Of a stretch of 64,000 nt of DNA, positions 24,594 through 32,376 are shown one piece after another (position 1 is the first letter of the stretch; each line of letters opens with the position of its first letter). The notes under the pieces are model-generated. The model ran no database searches. It saw only the letters and a list, made by a program, of their open reading frames with translations, and had not been told where the DNA came from. The position numbers were made by a program, and so were the translations under genes. Source of the DNA: an uncultured Gemmatimonadota bacterium (GTDB lineage Bacteria > Gemmatimonadota > Gemmatimonadetes > Gemmatimonadales > Gemmatimonadaceae). The stretch spans positions 1-64,000 of the forward strand of contig CADEFN010000009.1 of assembly GCA_902826615.1 (NCBI GenBank), in the 5' to 3' direction.

Positions 24594-27284
24594 TCAGATC
24601 TCGCGAATTGCCTGGAGTGGCGCACGGAGTGTGGCCCGCCAGGCCGGCACCAGTCCCGCGACAACCGCCACCAGCCCTACCATGAGCGGCGCTCCTACAA
24701 ACGTCACGGCATCCAGCCGTGACACCCCAAACAAGAGGGAACCGAGCAATCCCGAACCGGCCAGGGCGCCAGCAACACCGAGAACAAGCCCGGTTGCGAC
24801 CAGCTGGGCGAGACCACGCAGAATCAGGCTGGCCGACGCTGCCCGGCTCGCGCCTAACGCCTGACGAATGCCGATCTCCCTGGTCCGCTGTGCGGCCGTG
24901 TACGAGACCACCCCTTGTACCCCAACGAGCACCAGCAGGCAGGTGACAAACGCAAACCCGGACATCAAGGTCACGGCAAATCGCCGCTGCCCGACGGAGG
25001 TGCCCAGGGTCGTGGAGAAGGGCTCCAGGCCGAAGGTGGCGAGCTGCGGATCTGTGGCGGCCATGAGGCGTCGAACGTCAACGACCACCGCTTCAGCCGG
25101 ACGGCGGCTTCGCACGAGGAGTACCCCTCCCGATCCGGGCGCTTGATGGAAGGGGATGTATGTCGCGGGAGGAGCCGGTGCCGTGAGTCCATGAATGCGC
25201 TCGTCCTTCACCACGCCCACGATGCGCCGGCTCATGCCCCAGAACGAGATCTGCTGACCGATGGGATCGACCCCGGCAAAAAAACGACGGGCGGTGGTGG
25301 CGTTGATCAACGCCACCGGTGCGGCATTGCCGACGTCGCCGGCGCCGAAGTTGCGCCCGTGCTGCAGCTGGAGTCCCATCGTCTCCGGGTACCCCGGCGT
25401 GATGAGCCGGACGGAGATCTCCGGCCAGTCGGCCGATTCAGCCTCACGTCCGACTACACGCCAGGAATTGGTGAATCCCTCGTCCAGTGGATGGGCTCCC
25501 GCGATCGCCGCCGCCTCCACGCCGGGCACTGCGCGCGCGGCCGCGAGCACGCGATCGGTGAATTGCGTGATCTCCGTGAAGTTGGGGAACTTCGAGAAGT
25601 CACGCGGATAGCGACTCGCTGGCAACTCGTACTCGGCCTTGACCACGCCGCTTGAGGAGAAGCCTGGATCCACTTTCAGCACGGCCACAAACGAACGGAT
25701 GACCAGCCCCGAACAGACCGCGAGGGTGACGCAAAGCGCGAGCTGCGCGATCACCAGCACGTTCCGGAGTCGCTGCCCGCCTTTGGTCATTGTCGTGGTG
25801 CCCGCCTCGCCCTTGAGCACCGCCATCGGGTCGTTGCGGAAGGCCGCGAGTGCCGGCAGGAGACTGAACACAGCGCCCACGACCCCCGCCATCGCCACGG
25901 CCACCGCGATACTTCGCGGATCGAGCGCTACGCCGGAGAGCCGCGGCACACTGGCGGGCCCGGTCAGCCTGATCCCGAAGAGGATAAGCGCCGCGAGCCC
26001 CAGGCCGGCGACCGCGCCCCCGGTCACGAGGAGCGCCGACTCCGCGGCGAACTGACGTCCGAGGCGTGTCCCCGAGGCGCCTAACGCGCCGCGCAGCGCT
26101 ACTTCTCGTGCTCGCGATGTCCCGTGGACCAGAAGGAGGTTGGCCACGTTGACCGTGGCAACGAGTGCCAGCAGTGCGGCTGCCGCGGCGAGCAGGGCAA
26201 AGAGGGGACGCACCGGGCCGAGTACCACCTCTTCGAACGATTCCACAAAGGCACCACGCGCGGTGTTCTCCGGATACTGCGCCTCGAGGTCACGCATGAT
26301 CGTGGTGACTTCGGCCTGCGCTGCAGAAACACTGCTGCCCCGCGCGATGCGACCGATCATGAGCAGTGGGTGGGTCTCACGGGGCAAGTCTGCCACCGTG
26401 GCCTGCAGTGGGAGCCACAGGTCGACGCGACCGGTTGCCTCATAGGCGGAGTGATAGGCTGCCCGGTCATGGAGCTGGTCGAGGCCGAAGTCGGAGTCGT
26501 CAGGCACGACGCCGACGATCTCTGTGGCGACGTCGCTGAGCGAAACGACCTGCCCGACAATGTCATCGCGTGCGTTGAAGCGGGCGCGCCAGAGCGACTC
26601 GCTGATGAGAGCGACCCGGGCGCCACCGGGCGACGTCTCCGCGGCACTGAAGAGACGGCCGCGAGACGGCCGAGCATCAAACAACTGAAACCAGCCACCG
26701 GTAACTGCCAGCCCCGAGATCCGTGCGGGCTCGGTGTTCGGGGCAGAAAGAGTCTCGATCGTGCCGATGACCCCTTCGATGGCCGCCAGTGTGCGGGCGC
26801 GCGACCTCAGGTCGAGATAGTCGGGAAGAGAGCCCGGCTCGCGCGTGGTGCCACTTCGGCTGTCCGTTTCCCAGACTGCGACGAGGCTGGCCGCATCGGT
26901 GTAGGGTGCCGGCCGAAGCAACACACGATCTGCTGCCGAGAAGACGGCGGTGGCCGTGCCAATGGCGAGTGCGAGGGTGGCCGTTATGGTAAGGGTGAAC
27001 ACCGGCCGTGACCGGAGTTGCCGAATGCCATGCCGCAGATCGCGCAGGAGGTCGTCGACCACGGCCGCGCCGCGTTGCTCTCGTGCACGCTCCCGGATGT
27101 CGCCGGCCGCGCCGAACTCCAGATGGGCGCGACGTCGGGCCTCGTCAGGACCGAGTCCCTGTGCTTCATGCCGCGCGGTGAGCATATCCAGATGGAAACG
27201 CACCTCGTCCTGATGTGCCGTGTCCTCATGCGCCCCCCGCACCAGGGCGCGGACGCGGTGGACCACGTCCGACCAGGCGCTCAT
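24594..27284 (-). CDS. ADOP-type ABC transporter permease (MacB-like)
   Basis: The 896-residue product is a duplicated FtsX/MacB permease. An N-terminal cytoplasmic segment of about 70 residues (EVRFHLDMLTARHEAQGL) is typical of the Acidobacteria/Gemmatimonadota ADOP group. MacB_PCD domains lie at about 100-340 and 520-740, and FtsX helix sets at about 370-500 and 770-890. No ATPase gene is adjacent, which is usual for these orphan permeases. Its start overlaps the upstream PadR gene by 4 nt (ATGA), so PadR probably controls it. The frame is open to 27443, but the ATG at 27284 fits the overlap and family. Confidence 0.9.
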   Translation of the reverse strand: MSAWSDVVHRVRALVRGAHEDTAHQDEVRFHLDMLTARHEAQGLGPDEARRRAHLEFGAAGDIRERAREQRGAAVVDDLLRDLRHGIRQLRSRPVFTLTITATLALAIGTATAVFSAADRVLLRPAPYTDAASLVAVWETDSRSGTTREPGSLPDYLDLRSRARTLAAIEGVIGTIETLSAPNTEPARISGLAVTGGWFQLFDARPSRGRLFSAAETSPGGARVALISESLWRARFNARDDIVGQVVSLSDVATEIVGVVPDDSDFGLDQLHDRAAYHSAYEATGRVDLWLPLQATVADLPRETHPLLMIGRIARGSSVSAAQAEVTTIMRDLEAQYPENTARGAFVESFEEVVLGPVRPLFALLAAAAALLALVATVNVANLLLVHGTSRAREVALRGALGASGTRLGRQFAAESALLVTGGAVAGLGLAALILFGIRLTGPASVPRLSGVALDPRSIAVAVAMAGVVGAVFSLLPALAAFRNDPMAVLKGEAGTTTMTKGGQRLRNVLVIAQLALCVTLAVCSGLVIRSFVAVLKVDPGFSSSGVVKAEYELPASRYPRDFSKFPNFTEITQFTDRVLAAARAVPGVEAAAIAGAHPLDEGFTNSWRVVGREAESADWPEISVRLITPGYPETMGLQLQHGRNFGAGDVGNAAPVALINATTARRFFAGVDPIGQQISFWGMSRRIVGVVKDERIHGLTAPAPPATYIPFHQAPGSGGVLLVRSRRPAEAVVVDVRRLMAATDPQLATFGLEPFSTTLGTSVGQRRFAVTLMSGFAFVTCLLVLVGVQGVVSYTAAQRTREIGIRQALGASRAASASLILRGLAQLVATGLVLGVAGALAGSGLLGSLLFGVSRLDAVTFVGAPLMVGLVAVVAGLVPAWRATLRAPLQAIREI

Positions 27285-27622
27285 GGGAGAGCTCCGGCCC
27301 AGTCCACGATCGCATTGACCGCGGTGGCCGCGCGTTTCCACGCGGCGCGCTCCACCGTGAGCCGTTTGCGTCCCGCCGGGGTGAGCTCGTAGAAACGCGC
27401 GCGGCGGTTGTTGTCCGTGATTTGCCACTGGGAGCGAATCCATCCTTTGCGGCGCAGACGCTCCAGGGCAGGGTACAGCGACCCCTGATTGAGGAGGAGC
27501 ACATTGCCACTCATCTGCTCCATGCGCAGCGTGATCCCCCAGCCATGCATGGGTTCCAGCGAAATCACCTTCAGCAGCAGGAGGTCAAGTGTGCCCTGCA
27601 GGAGATCACTGCGCTCGCTCAT
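27281..27622 (-). CDS. PadR-family transcriptional regulator
   Basis: The 113-residue product is a winged helix of the PadR type: LLQGTLDLLLLKVI, MHGWGITLRM, GSLYPALERLRRKGWI and the wing ITDNNRRARFYELTPAGRKRL. PadR proteins are usually repressors that sense small molecules. The gene overlaps the permease start by 4 nt and is preceded by a 51-bp palindromic region, the likely operator. The open frame reaches 27739, but MSERSDLLQG is the standard PadR start. Confidence 0.92.
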   Translation of the reverse strand: MSERSDLLQGTLDLLLLKVISLEPMHGWGITLRMEQMSGNVLLLNQGSLYPALERLRRKGWIRSQWQITDNNRRARFYELTPAGRKRLTVERAAWKRAATAVNAIVDWAGALP

Positions 27623-27631
27623 GGTCTGTTC

Positions 27632-27682
27632 CTCTTGATGATCGAGAGTAGTGTGGTTCCGACTACTCTCGATTGTCAAGAG
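27632..27682. promoter_or_regulatory. Long palindrome upstream of padR-like gene, probable operator
   Basis: Perfect 12-nt arms ATCGAGAGTAGT (27641-27652) and ACTACTCTCGAT (27662-27673) flank a 9-nt spacer. A further CTCTTGA (27632-27638) pairs with TCAAGAG (27676-27682), leaving a 2-nt mismatch between the inner and outer arms. The palindrome ends 9 nt upstream of the ATG. A consensus TTGACA reads on the minus strand at 27680-27675 inside the right arm. PadR autoregulation is expected from the family. Confidence 0.65.
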
Positions 27683-27857
27683 AAAGAACGTGCCCGCTCG
27701 CGCGTTGTCGACGGGCACGAAATGCCCGACAGACGTCATCCGAATACGGTCGTCAGGCGCCTGGTCCCTTCACGCGGCGCTCGCGGAGGCCCTGACCTTG
27801 CAGTAGACTGGCCGTTGCCAGGTGTGGGTTGGGGACCTTCAACGGGAGAGAGTAACC

Positions 27858-28643
27858 ATGGCGGCGCAACGGGCACGAAAGCAGAAGGCAGTGGTGGACG
27901 TGGACGACGACAACCCCTTTGTTCTCCGTAGCAGGGCGGACGAGCCAGGCGACCCGGACGTCCACGTGTACGGGAGAAAGGTGGTGTGCGCGACCGACAC
28001 CCGCGGACAGCCACGAGCCAGGGGACGTTCTCCCCTGGAAATAGTAGTGGACGCCACCGAGGGCTTTATTCCACTCTGGTCGCGGAACACGACACTCCGC
28101 TGGCGATTCAACAAGCGATCGATGCGCATCTTCCAGAGCCCCGCCGCAGCCGCGGGCATCGAACGGCTGATGGCGCAGGCACTGACGAAGTGGGGCGACG
28201 CCGTCCCCGTGAAGTTTGCCAAACGCGATGATGCCTGGGACTTCGAGGTCGTCATGAGACGCACGGACGACTGCGATAGCAGCGGGTGTGTCCTCGCCAT
28301 GGCATTTTTCCCCGACGCCGGGCGACACCAGCTCGTGCTCTACCCCAAGCTTTTCGAGCAGAGCCGCAAGGAACAGATCGATACCCTCGTCCACGAGTTT
28401 GGCCATGTGTTCGGGCTTCGCCACTTCTTTGCCGTGGTCGAGGAACGGGAGTGGGCCAGCGAGATCTTCGGCAAACATCGCGCCTTCTCGATCATGAACT
28501 ATGGCAGCAAGAGTGTGCTCACTGGGGACGATCGCGCCGACCTCAAGCGCCTGTACAAGCTGGCCTGGTCGGGTGATCTGACCAACATCAACGGCACCCC
28601 GATCCGTTTCGTCAAGCCCTTTCACATCGCTGCCAACGCCTAG
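27858..28643 (+). CDS. Metzincin-type zinc metalloprotease without signal peptide
   Basis: The 261-residue product contains HEFGHVFGLRH (His179, Glu180, His183, His189), the HExxHxxGxxH zinc motif, and the Met-turn SIMNYG (Met203), together diagnostic for metzincins such as matrixins (M10). The preceding region has a proper edge (RWRFN, LVLYPKLF). The N-terminus is basic and hydrophilic with no signal peptide or lipobox, unusual for this class. It may act inside the cell or leave by another route. GGGAGAG precedes the ATG. It is separated by about 215 nt from the divergent PadR gene. Confidence 0.8.
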   Translation: MAAQRARKQKAVVDVDDDNPFVLRSRADEPGDPDVHVYGRKVVCATDTRGQPRARGRSPLEIVVDATEGFIPLWSRNTTLRWRFNKRSMRIFQSPAAAAGIERLMAQALTKWGDAVPVKFAKRDDAWDFEVVMRRTDDCDSSGCVLAMAFFPDAGRHQLVLYPKLFEQSRKEQIDTLVHEFGHVFGLRHFFAVVEEREWASEIFGKHRAFSIMNYGSKSVLTGDDRADLKRLYKLAWSGDLTNINGTPIRFVKPFHIAANA

Positions 28644-28787
28644 GGTCAGCGCCAGTCAGGTGGCGGACGTTGCCGCGGGCGCGTCCGCCACGAGATGGGT
28701 CCCGCACTCGGAGATGTCCCAGTTTCCTGGTCGTATCGAGAACCCCAGGTTCACCCCTGCACGGCATGCACTTCACAGGGGGGATCC

Positions 28788-29903
28788 ATGGGAATTGGGG
28801 GAGACATCCACAGGGCATCAACGGCGCGGTTGCGTACGCGTCTCATCTGTGCGGTCGGCGTCGCAGGGGCATGCTCGACGCAAGACACCACCGCGCCTGT
28901 AGCGGACAGGAATCTCCAGGTCGCGAGAGACGTTCGTACCACCGCCATTACGTACACCACGCTTGTTCTCACCGGGTACAACTATCCCAAGGGGGGATCG
29001 GCGCGGGCTATCAATGCCAGCGGGGTAATCACCGGATGGCACCGCGTGGCCACTCATCTCGGGTCACCGAAGAAGCGGGCCTTTCGCTATGCCAACCTGG
29101 CCCTGACCTCGATTCCTGCGGTCAGCGGTTATGTCGAGTGCGAAGGCACCGGTGTCAGCACCAGCGGCACCATCGTGGGTTCCTGCAAGAATGGTGGATT
29201 CAATGTCGGCTTCTCGTGGACACAGGCTGGTGGGGTGGTCAAGCTGACATCACAGGTGCAAGCGGCCACCTGGGCTCATGCGATCAGTCCAGCCGGTACT
29301 GTCGTCGGAGCGTTTGTGGCGCTCGACAACAGGATACACGCGGCAAAATGGACCGGCACGTCGTCTGTTGTCGATCTGCACCCCGCTGGCGCTGACTCCA
29401 GTCGTGCCGTTGCCGTGAACGACGCAGGCGACGTTGCGATCAACGCCTGGTACGCTGGGGTCATGAGGGCGCGCCGCATCATCGGCGGGTCGGTGTTCGG
29501 GCCAATTGCCCTGGCCCCGGCCATTGCGGGCGGGCACACAATCGCCGGAGGGATAAACGCTGCCGGGTTGATTTCAGGGAATGCGGGAGTCGGCGGTCCC
29601 AACTCCATCGGCGCAATCTGGAGTGCCATTGCCCCACCCATCTGGTTCGCGGCGTCCAACCCGACGGTCGGATGGGGAATCAGCAACAAGCAGCGCGTGG
29701 TTGGCCAGCAGGGCAACTATCCCGGCTATGGCGCCGCGTTCACTCGCGATGCGCAAGGAAACATCTCGTTCCTCAGTGCTCCGGGCGCTGAGACATCCGC
29801 CTTTGCAGTGAACACATGTGGTTGGATTGTGGGTGAAGCAAAAGCCCCAGCGTCGGCGTTTCCTGAGGCCGTGTTCTGGTTTCCAAGCAGCTGCGACCCC
29901 TGA
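28788..29903 (+). CDS. HAF-repeat lipoprotein
   Basis: The 371-residue product has a signal peptide with a lipobox-like VAGAC (Cys29), then short beta repeats typical of extracellular HAF-repeat proteins: SARAINASGVITGW, AHAISPAGTVVGAF, SRAVAVNDAGDVAI, GGINAAGLISGN and FAVNTCGWIVGEA. These repeats are predicted to build a beta-propeller or solenoid outside the cell. No function is known. I chose ATG 28788 because GGGGGGAT lies just upstream; the frame is open to 28695. A long hairpin overlaps its stop codon. Confidence 0.75.
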   Translation: MGIGGDIHRASTARLRTRLICAVGVAGACSTQDTTAPVADRNLQVARDVRTTAITYTTLVLTGYNYPKGGSARAINASGVITGWHRVATHLGSPKKRAFRYANLALTSIPAVSGYVECEGTGVSTSGTIVGSCKNGGFNVGFSWTQAGGVVKLTSQVQAATWAHAISPAGTVVGAFVALDNRIHAAKWTGTSSVVDLHPAGADSSRAVAVNDAGDVAINAWYAGVMRARRIIGGSVFGPIALAPAIAGGHTIAGGINAAGLISGNAGVGGPNSIGAIWSAIAPPIWFAASNPTVGWGISNKQRVVGQQGNYPGYGAAFTRDAQGNISFLSAPGAETSAFAVNTCGWIVGEAKAPASAFPEAVFWFPSSCDP

Positions 29904-29955
29904 CCGAGTTGTTCCCGGGACGCACCAGATTGTGTGCGCCCGGGACCTCGGTCAG
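29900..29955 (+). terminator. Long stem-loop overlapping the stop codon of the HAF gene
   Basis: CTGACCGAG (29900-29908) pairs with CTCGGTCAG (29947-29955). CCCGGG (29914-29919) pairs with CCCGGG (29939-29944), and CGCAC (29921-29925) pairs with GTGCG (29934-29938). The TGA stop is inside the left arm. No U-tract follows, so termination may depend on Rho, or the stem may protect the 3' end. Confidence 0.6.
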
Positions 29956-30005
29956 AAGGTCGAACACCGCTTGGCTTAGCGCCACGGCGATAGCACTTTT
30001 GAGGC

Positions 30006-30458
30006 GTGAAGCGAACCGTTCTCCTCTACGGATTGGTCGGCGGGGTCCTGATCGCCGGGCTCAAGTTCATCGAGTACCGCTTTCTGGTCATCGAGCATTC
30101 GTGGGAACTGTACGGAGGCCTGGTGGCCCTGTTGTTCTCCGTGCTCGGAATCTGGCTCGGACTCAGGCTGACCCGGCCCGCCACACAGGTTGTCATCAAG
30201 GAGGTCCACGTGCCCGTCGCTGCTGCGACGCCGGTAGTGGTCGATCCGGCCCGTCGCGAGGCCCTCGGAATCACCGCCCGTGAGCTGGAAATTCTCGAGG
30301 CCATGGCAGCCGGTCTGAGCAACCGCGAGATCGCCGAGAAGCTCTTCGTCAGCGAGAATACGGTCAAAACGCACTCGAGCCGGCTCTTCGACAAACTGAA
30401 CGCCAAGCGGCGTACCCAGGCGGTGCAGCACGCCAAACAGGCCGGACTCATCGCCTGA
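30006..30458 (+). CDS. Membrane-anchored LuxR-type HTH regulator
   Basis: The 150-residue product has two predicted membrane helices (about 5-25 and 33-54) and then a LuxR/GerE helix-turn-helix at about 88-148: LGITARELEILEAMAAGLSNREIAEKL, cut here as LTxRExEIL followed by NREIAEKLFVSENTVKTH. There is no receiver domain, so signal input must come through the membrane part or a partner. The next gene, a DUF4199 membrane protein, may be that partner or the target. The GTG start is supported by the first helix. A pair of overlapping hairpins separates the two genes. Confidence 0.8.
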   Translation: MKRTVLLYGLVGGVLIAGLKFIEYRFLVIEHSWELYGGLVALLFSVLGIWLGLRLTRPATQVVIKEVHVPVAAATPVVVDPARREALGITARELEILEAMAAGLSNREIAEKLFVSENTVKTHSSRLFDKLNAKRRTQAVQHAKQAGLIA

Positions 30459-30460
30459 AG

Positions 30461-30515
30461 GGGTGATTTTGGGGCGTTTCGGCGAAAATCACCCATTTTG
30501 GCGACGCAAAATGGG
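30461..30515 (+). promoter_or_regulatory. Overlapping hairpins between LuxR-HTH and DUF4199 genes
   Basis: GGGTGATTTT (30461-30470) pairs perfectly with AAAATCACCC (30485-30494). CCCATTTT (30492-30499) pairs perfectly with AAAATGGG (30508-30515). The two stems share the CCC at 30492-30494, so at full length they exclude each other. They could form an attenuator, or the first could be a terminator followed by ATTTT (30495-30499). Confidence 0.5.
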
Positions 30516-30566
30516 CCCGGGGCCCTCCATTCTGCGCCGACTTCCACTGCGCAGAGGCGCACCACC

Positions 30567-31124
30567 ATGAGAAAAACAGTCCTGACCTTTGGCCTCATTG
30601 CCGGCGCGATCCTGTCGGCGATGCTGTTGCTGACCATCCCGCTCCTCGACCAGATCAGCGTCGAAGTCGGAATGGTGATCGGATACACGACGATGGTTCT
30701 GTCGTTTCTGCTCATCTATTTCGGAGTGCGAACGTACCGCGATGGACCACTCAGCGGTTCGATCTCCTTTGGCCGGGCGCTTGGGACCGGTGCACTCATT
30801 GTTGTGGTTGCGAGTGTCTGTTACACGGCGACCTGGGAGGTCATCTACTTCAAACTTGTGCCGCAGTATCGCGAGCGCATGATGTCCGAGATGATCAAGC
30901 AGTCCGAGGCCAAGGGCGGGACGCCAGCGCAAATCGAGGCACGTCTCGCGGAGTCACGCCAATGGGCCGAGCGCTATCAGAATCCCCTCGTGAACTCGGC
31001 GATCACGTTCATGGAGCCGCTGCCGGTGGGCCTGGTGGTTGCGCTGGTCACGGCCGGCATCCTTCGCCGGAAAAAGCAGGGTGCCGACACGCAGGCCTTT
31101 GCTCGCACGGCCGCCGCATCCTGA
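30567..31124 (+). CDS. DUF4199-family membrane protein
   Basis: The 185-residue product has four predicted membrane helices (about 5-26, 35-53, 70-92, 148-168) and the DUF4199 pattern: an early GLIAGAILSAMLL, YTTMVLSFLLIYFGVRTYRD, and a charged loop of about 50 residues before the last helix. The family has no established function. It often lies near regulators, as here, where a membrane-bound LuxR-type gene sits 108 nt upstream. The start is ATG 30567. Confidence 0.8.
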   Translation: MRKTVLTFGLIAGAILSAMLLLTIPLLDQISVEVGMVIGYTTMVLSFLLIYFGVRTYRDGPLSGSISFGRALGTGALIVVVASVCYTATWEVIYFKLVPQYRERMMSEMIKQSEAKGGTPAQIEARLAESRQWAERYQNPLVNSAITFMEPLPVGLVVALVTAGILRRKKQGADTQAFARTAAAS

Positions 31125-31151
31125 TCCCAACCACTTTCTACGGAGCACATC

Positions 31152-31523
31152 ATGCAGCTTGGTGCATTTTCAATCAGTCTGGCGGTCAAGGATCTTGCGG
31201 CCTCCCGCGCCTTCTACGAGAAGTTTGGTTTTCGGGAGATGGGCGGCGACGCGTCGAAGGGGTGGCTAATTCTCAAGAACGGTGATCATGTCATCGGCCT
31301 TTTTCAGGGGATGTTCGAGAAGAACACCCTGACCTTCAATCCCGGCTGGGACAGTAACGCGTCCAAAGTCGAGCACTTCACGGAAGTTCGTGAGCTGCAG
31401 AAGCAGCTCAAGGCGCAGGGGGTGTCGCTGGTGATGGAGGCGGACGAGTCGACGACGGGCCCGGCGTTTTTTGTGGCAAACGATCCGGACGGCAACCCGG
31501 TGCTGGTGGATCAGCATGTGTAG
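31152..31523 (+). CDS. VOC (glyoxalase-like) superfamily protein
   Basis: The 123-residue product is a single vicinal-oxygen-chelate unit with both paired beta-alpha-beta modules. It begins FSISLAVKDLAASRAFYEKFGF and ends with DPDGNPVLVDQH. Members include glyoxalase I, dioxygenases and antibiotic-binding proteins. The metal residues of glyoxalase I are not clearly conserved, so the substrate is open. It lies 27 nt after the DUF4199 gene, possibly in the same transcript. Confidence 0.87.
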   Translation: MQLGAFSISLAVKDLAASRAFYEKFGFREMGGDASKGWLILKNGDHVIGLFQGMFEKNTLTFNPGWDSNASKVEHFTEVRELQKQLKAQGVSLVMEADESTTGPAFFVANDPDGNPVLVDQHV

Positions 31524-31633
31524 TGTTGCGTCGTTGCGCATGTTATAGCCAGGCAGGGACGTGCGGGGAGCGTCATGGCAACCAACCGGCCAGCGGACGG
31601 AATATCCCTTCGTGCGAGCGGTCTGCGTCGTTT

Positions 31634-31677
31634 GGGTTGCAGGGCTGCCCATCTGTGTCCAACAGATAGTGCAACCC
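31634..31677 (+). promoter_or_regulatory. Nested hairpin in the leader of the outer-membrane protein gene
   Basis: GGGTTGCA (31634-31641) pairs with TGCAACCC (31670-31677), and inside it ATCTGT (31651-31656) pairs with ACAGAT (31662-31667). The structure ends 4 nt before GAGGAG (31682-31687), the ribosome site for the ATG at 31694. It may control translation or end the upstream transcript; there is no U-tract. Confidence 0.5.
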
Positions 31678-31693
31678 GATCGAGGAGCCCCTG

Positions 31694-32296
31694 ATGACGC
31701 GCATTCCGCTTGTGATCGTACTCGTTACCGTGTTGTCCGCCCCCGGTGCGGCCCAGTCCCGTGTGCCTGACGCGATCAACCGTGGCAGCTGGCTGGTCGC
31801 CGGGTCGGCGTCAGCGAGCCGCAACAACAGCTCGGTCGAGGGGCGTGATGATGATCGCGGCGTCACGGTAGTGGAACTCCAGCCAGCGCTTCTCTACTTC
31901 GTTGCCCCGCGCATTGCGCTGGGTGGTCGGCTCGCGCTGGCTCGTCTCAGCTTTGACGGCGGCAGTTCAACCAGCTGGTCGGTAGGTCCGTCTGCTCGCT
32001 ACTACTTTGCGGGAAGTTCGGCGAAAGTGTTGTCCTACGTTGGCGGGGGTGTTGCCCTGTCGCGCTCCGACCTCAACATCGGGAACGGCAATTCGGAACC
32101 AAGCACAGGCACAAGCGTCGAAGCGCTGGCGGGAATCACCTGGCTCTTCACGCGTCAGGTCGGATTTGTCAGCGAAGCCGCTTTCCAGCGGTCGTCTCGC
32201 GGTGAAAACACGTCGTCGGGGGGAGACGTCGATGTGGTGGACACAATCTTCGGTCTCCGCTTCGGCTTCGCAGCCTTCATTCCGAGGGGGAGGTAA
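31694..32296 (+). CDS. Small outer-membrane beta-barrel protein
   Basis: The 200-residue product has a signal peptide ending near GAAQ. It then shows alternating beta strands with aromatic edges typical of an 8-stranded outer-membrane barrel: GSWLVAGSASAS, ALLYFVAPRIALGGRLAL, GPSARYYF, LSYVGGGVAL and the closing FGLRFGFAAFIP. It belongs to the broad OmpW/OmpA-like barrel group; no ligand is known. GAGGAG lies 7 nt upstream of the ATG. Confidence 0.77.
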   Translation: MTRIPLVIVLVTVLSAPGAAQSRVPDAINRGSWLVAGSASASRNNSSVEGRDDDRGVTVVELQPALLYFVAPRIALGGRLALARLSFDGGSSTSWSVGPSARYYFAGSSAKVLSYVGGGVALSRSDLNIGNGNSEPSTGTSVEALAGITWLFTRQVGFVSEAAFQRSSRGENTSSGGDVDVVDTIFGLRFGFAAFIPRGR

Positions 32297-32309
32297 ACTC
32301 CACCACCGA

Positions 32310-32367
32310 GGCACCCGTTTTTTCGCCGGAGGTGGGGAAGGCTGCGGTCGCTCCGCGAGCGGGTGCC
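32310..32367. terminator. Possible bidirectional terminator
   Basis: GGCACCCG (32310-32317) is followed by TTTTTT and pairs with CGGGTGCC (32360-32367) across a 42-nt loop, which holds a smaller GCGG/CCGC stem. It lies between two converging genes. The loop is long, so confidence is low. Confidence 0.35.
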
Positions 32368-32376
32368 AAAACGAGC

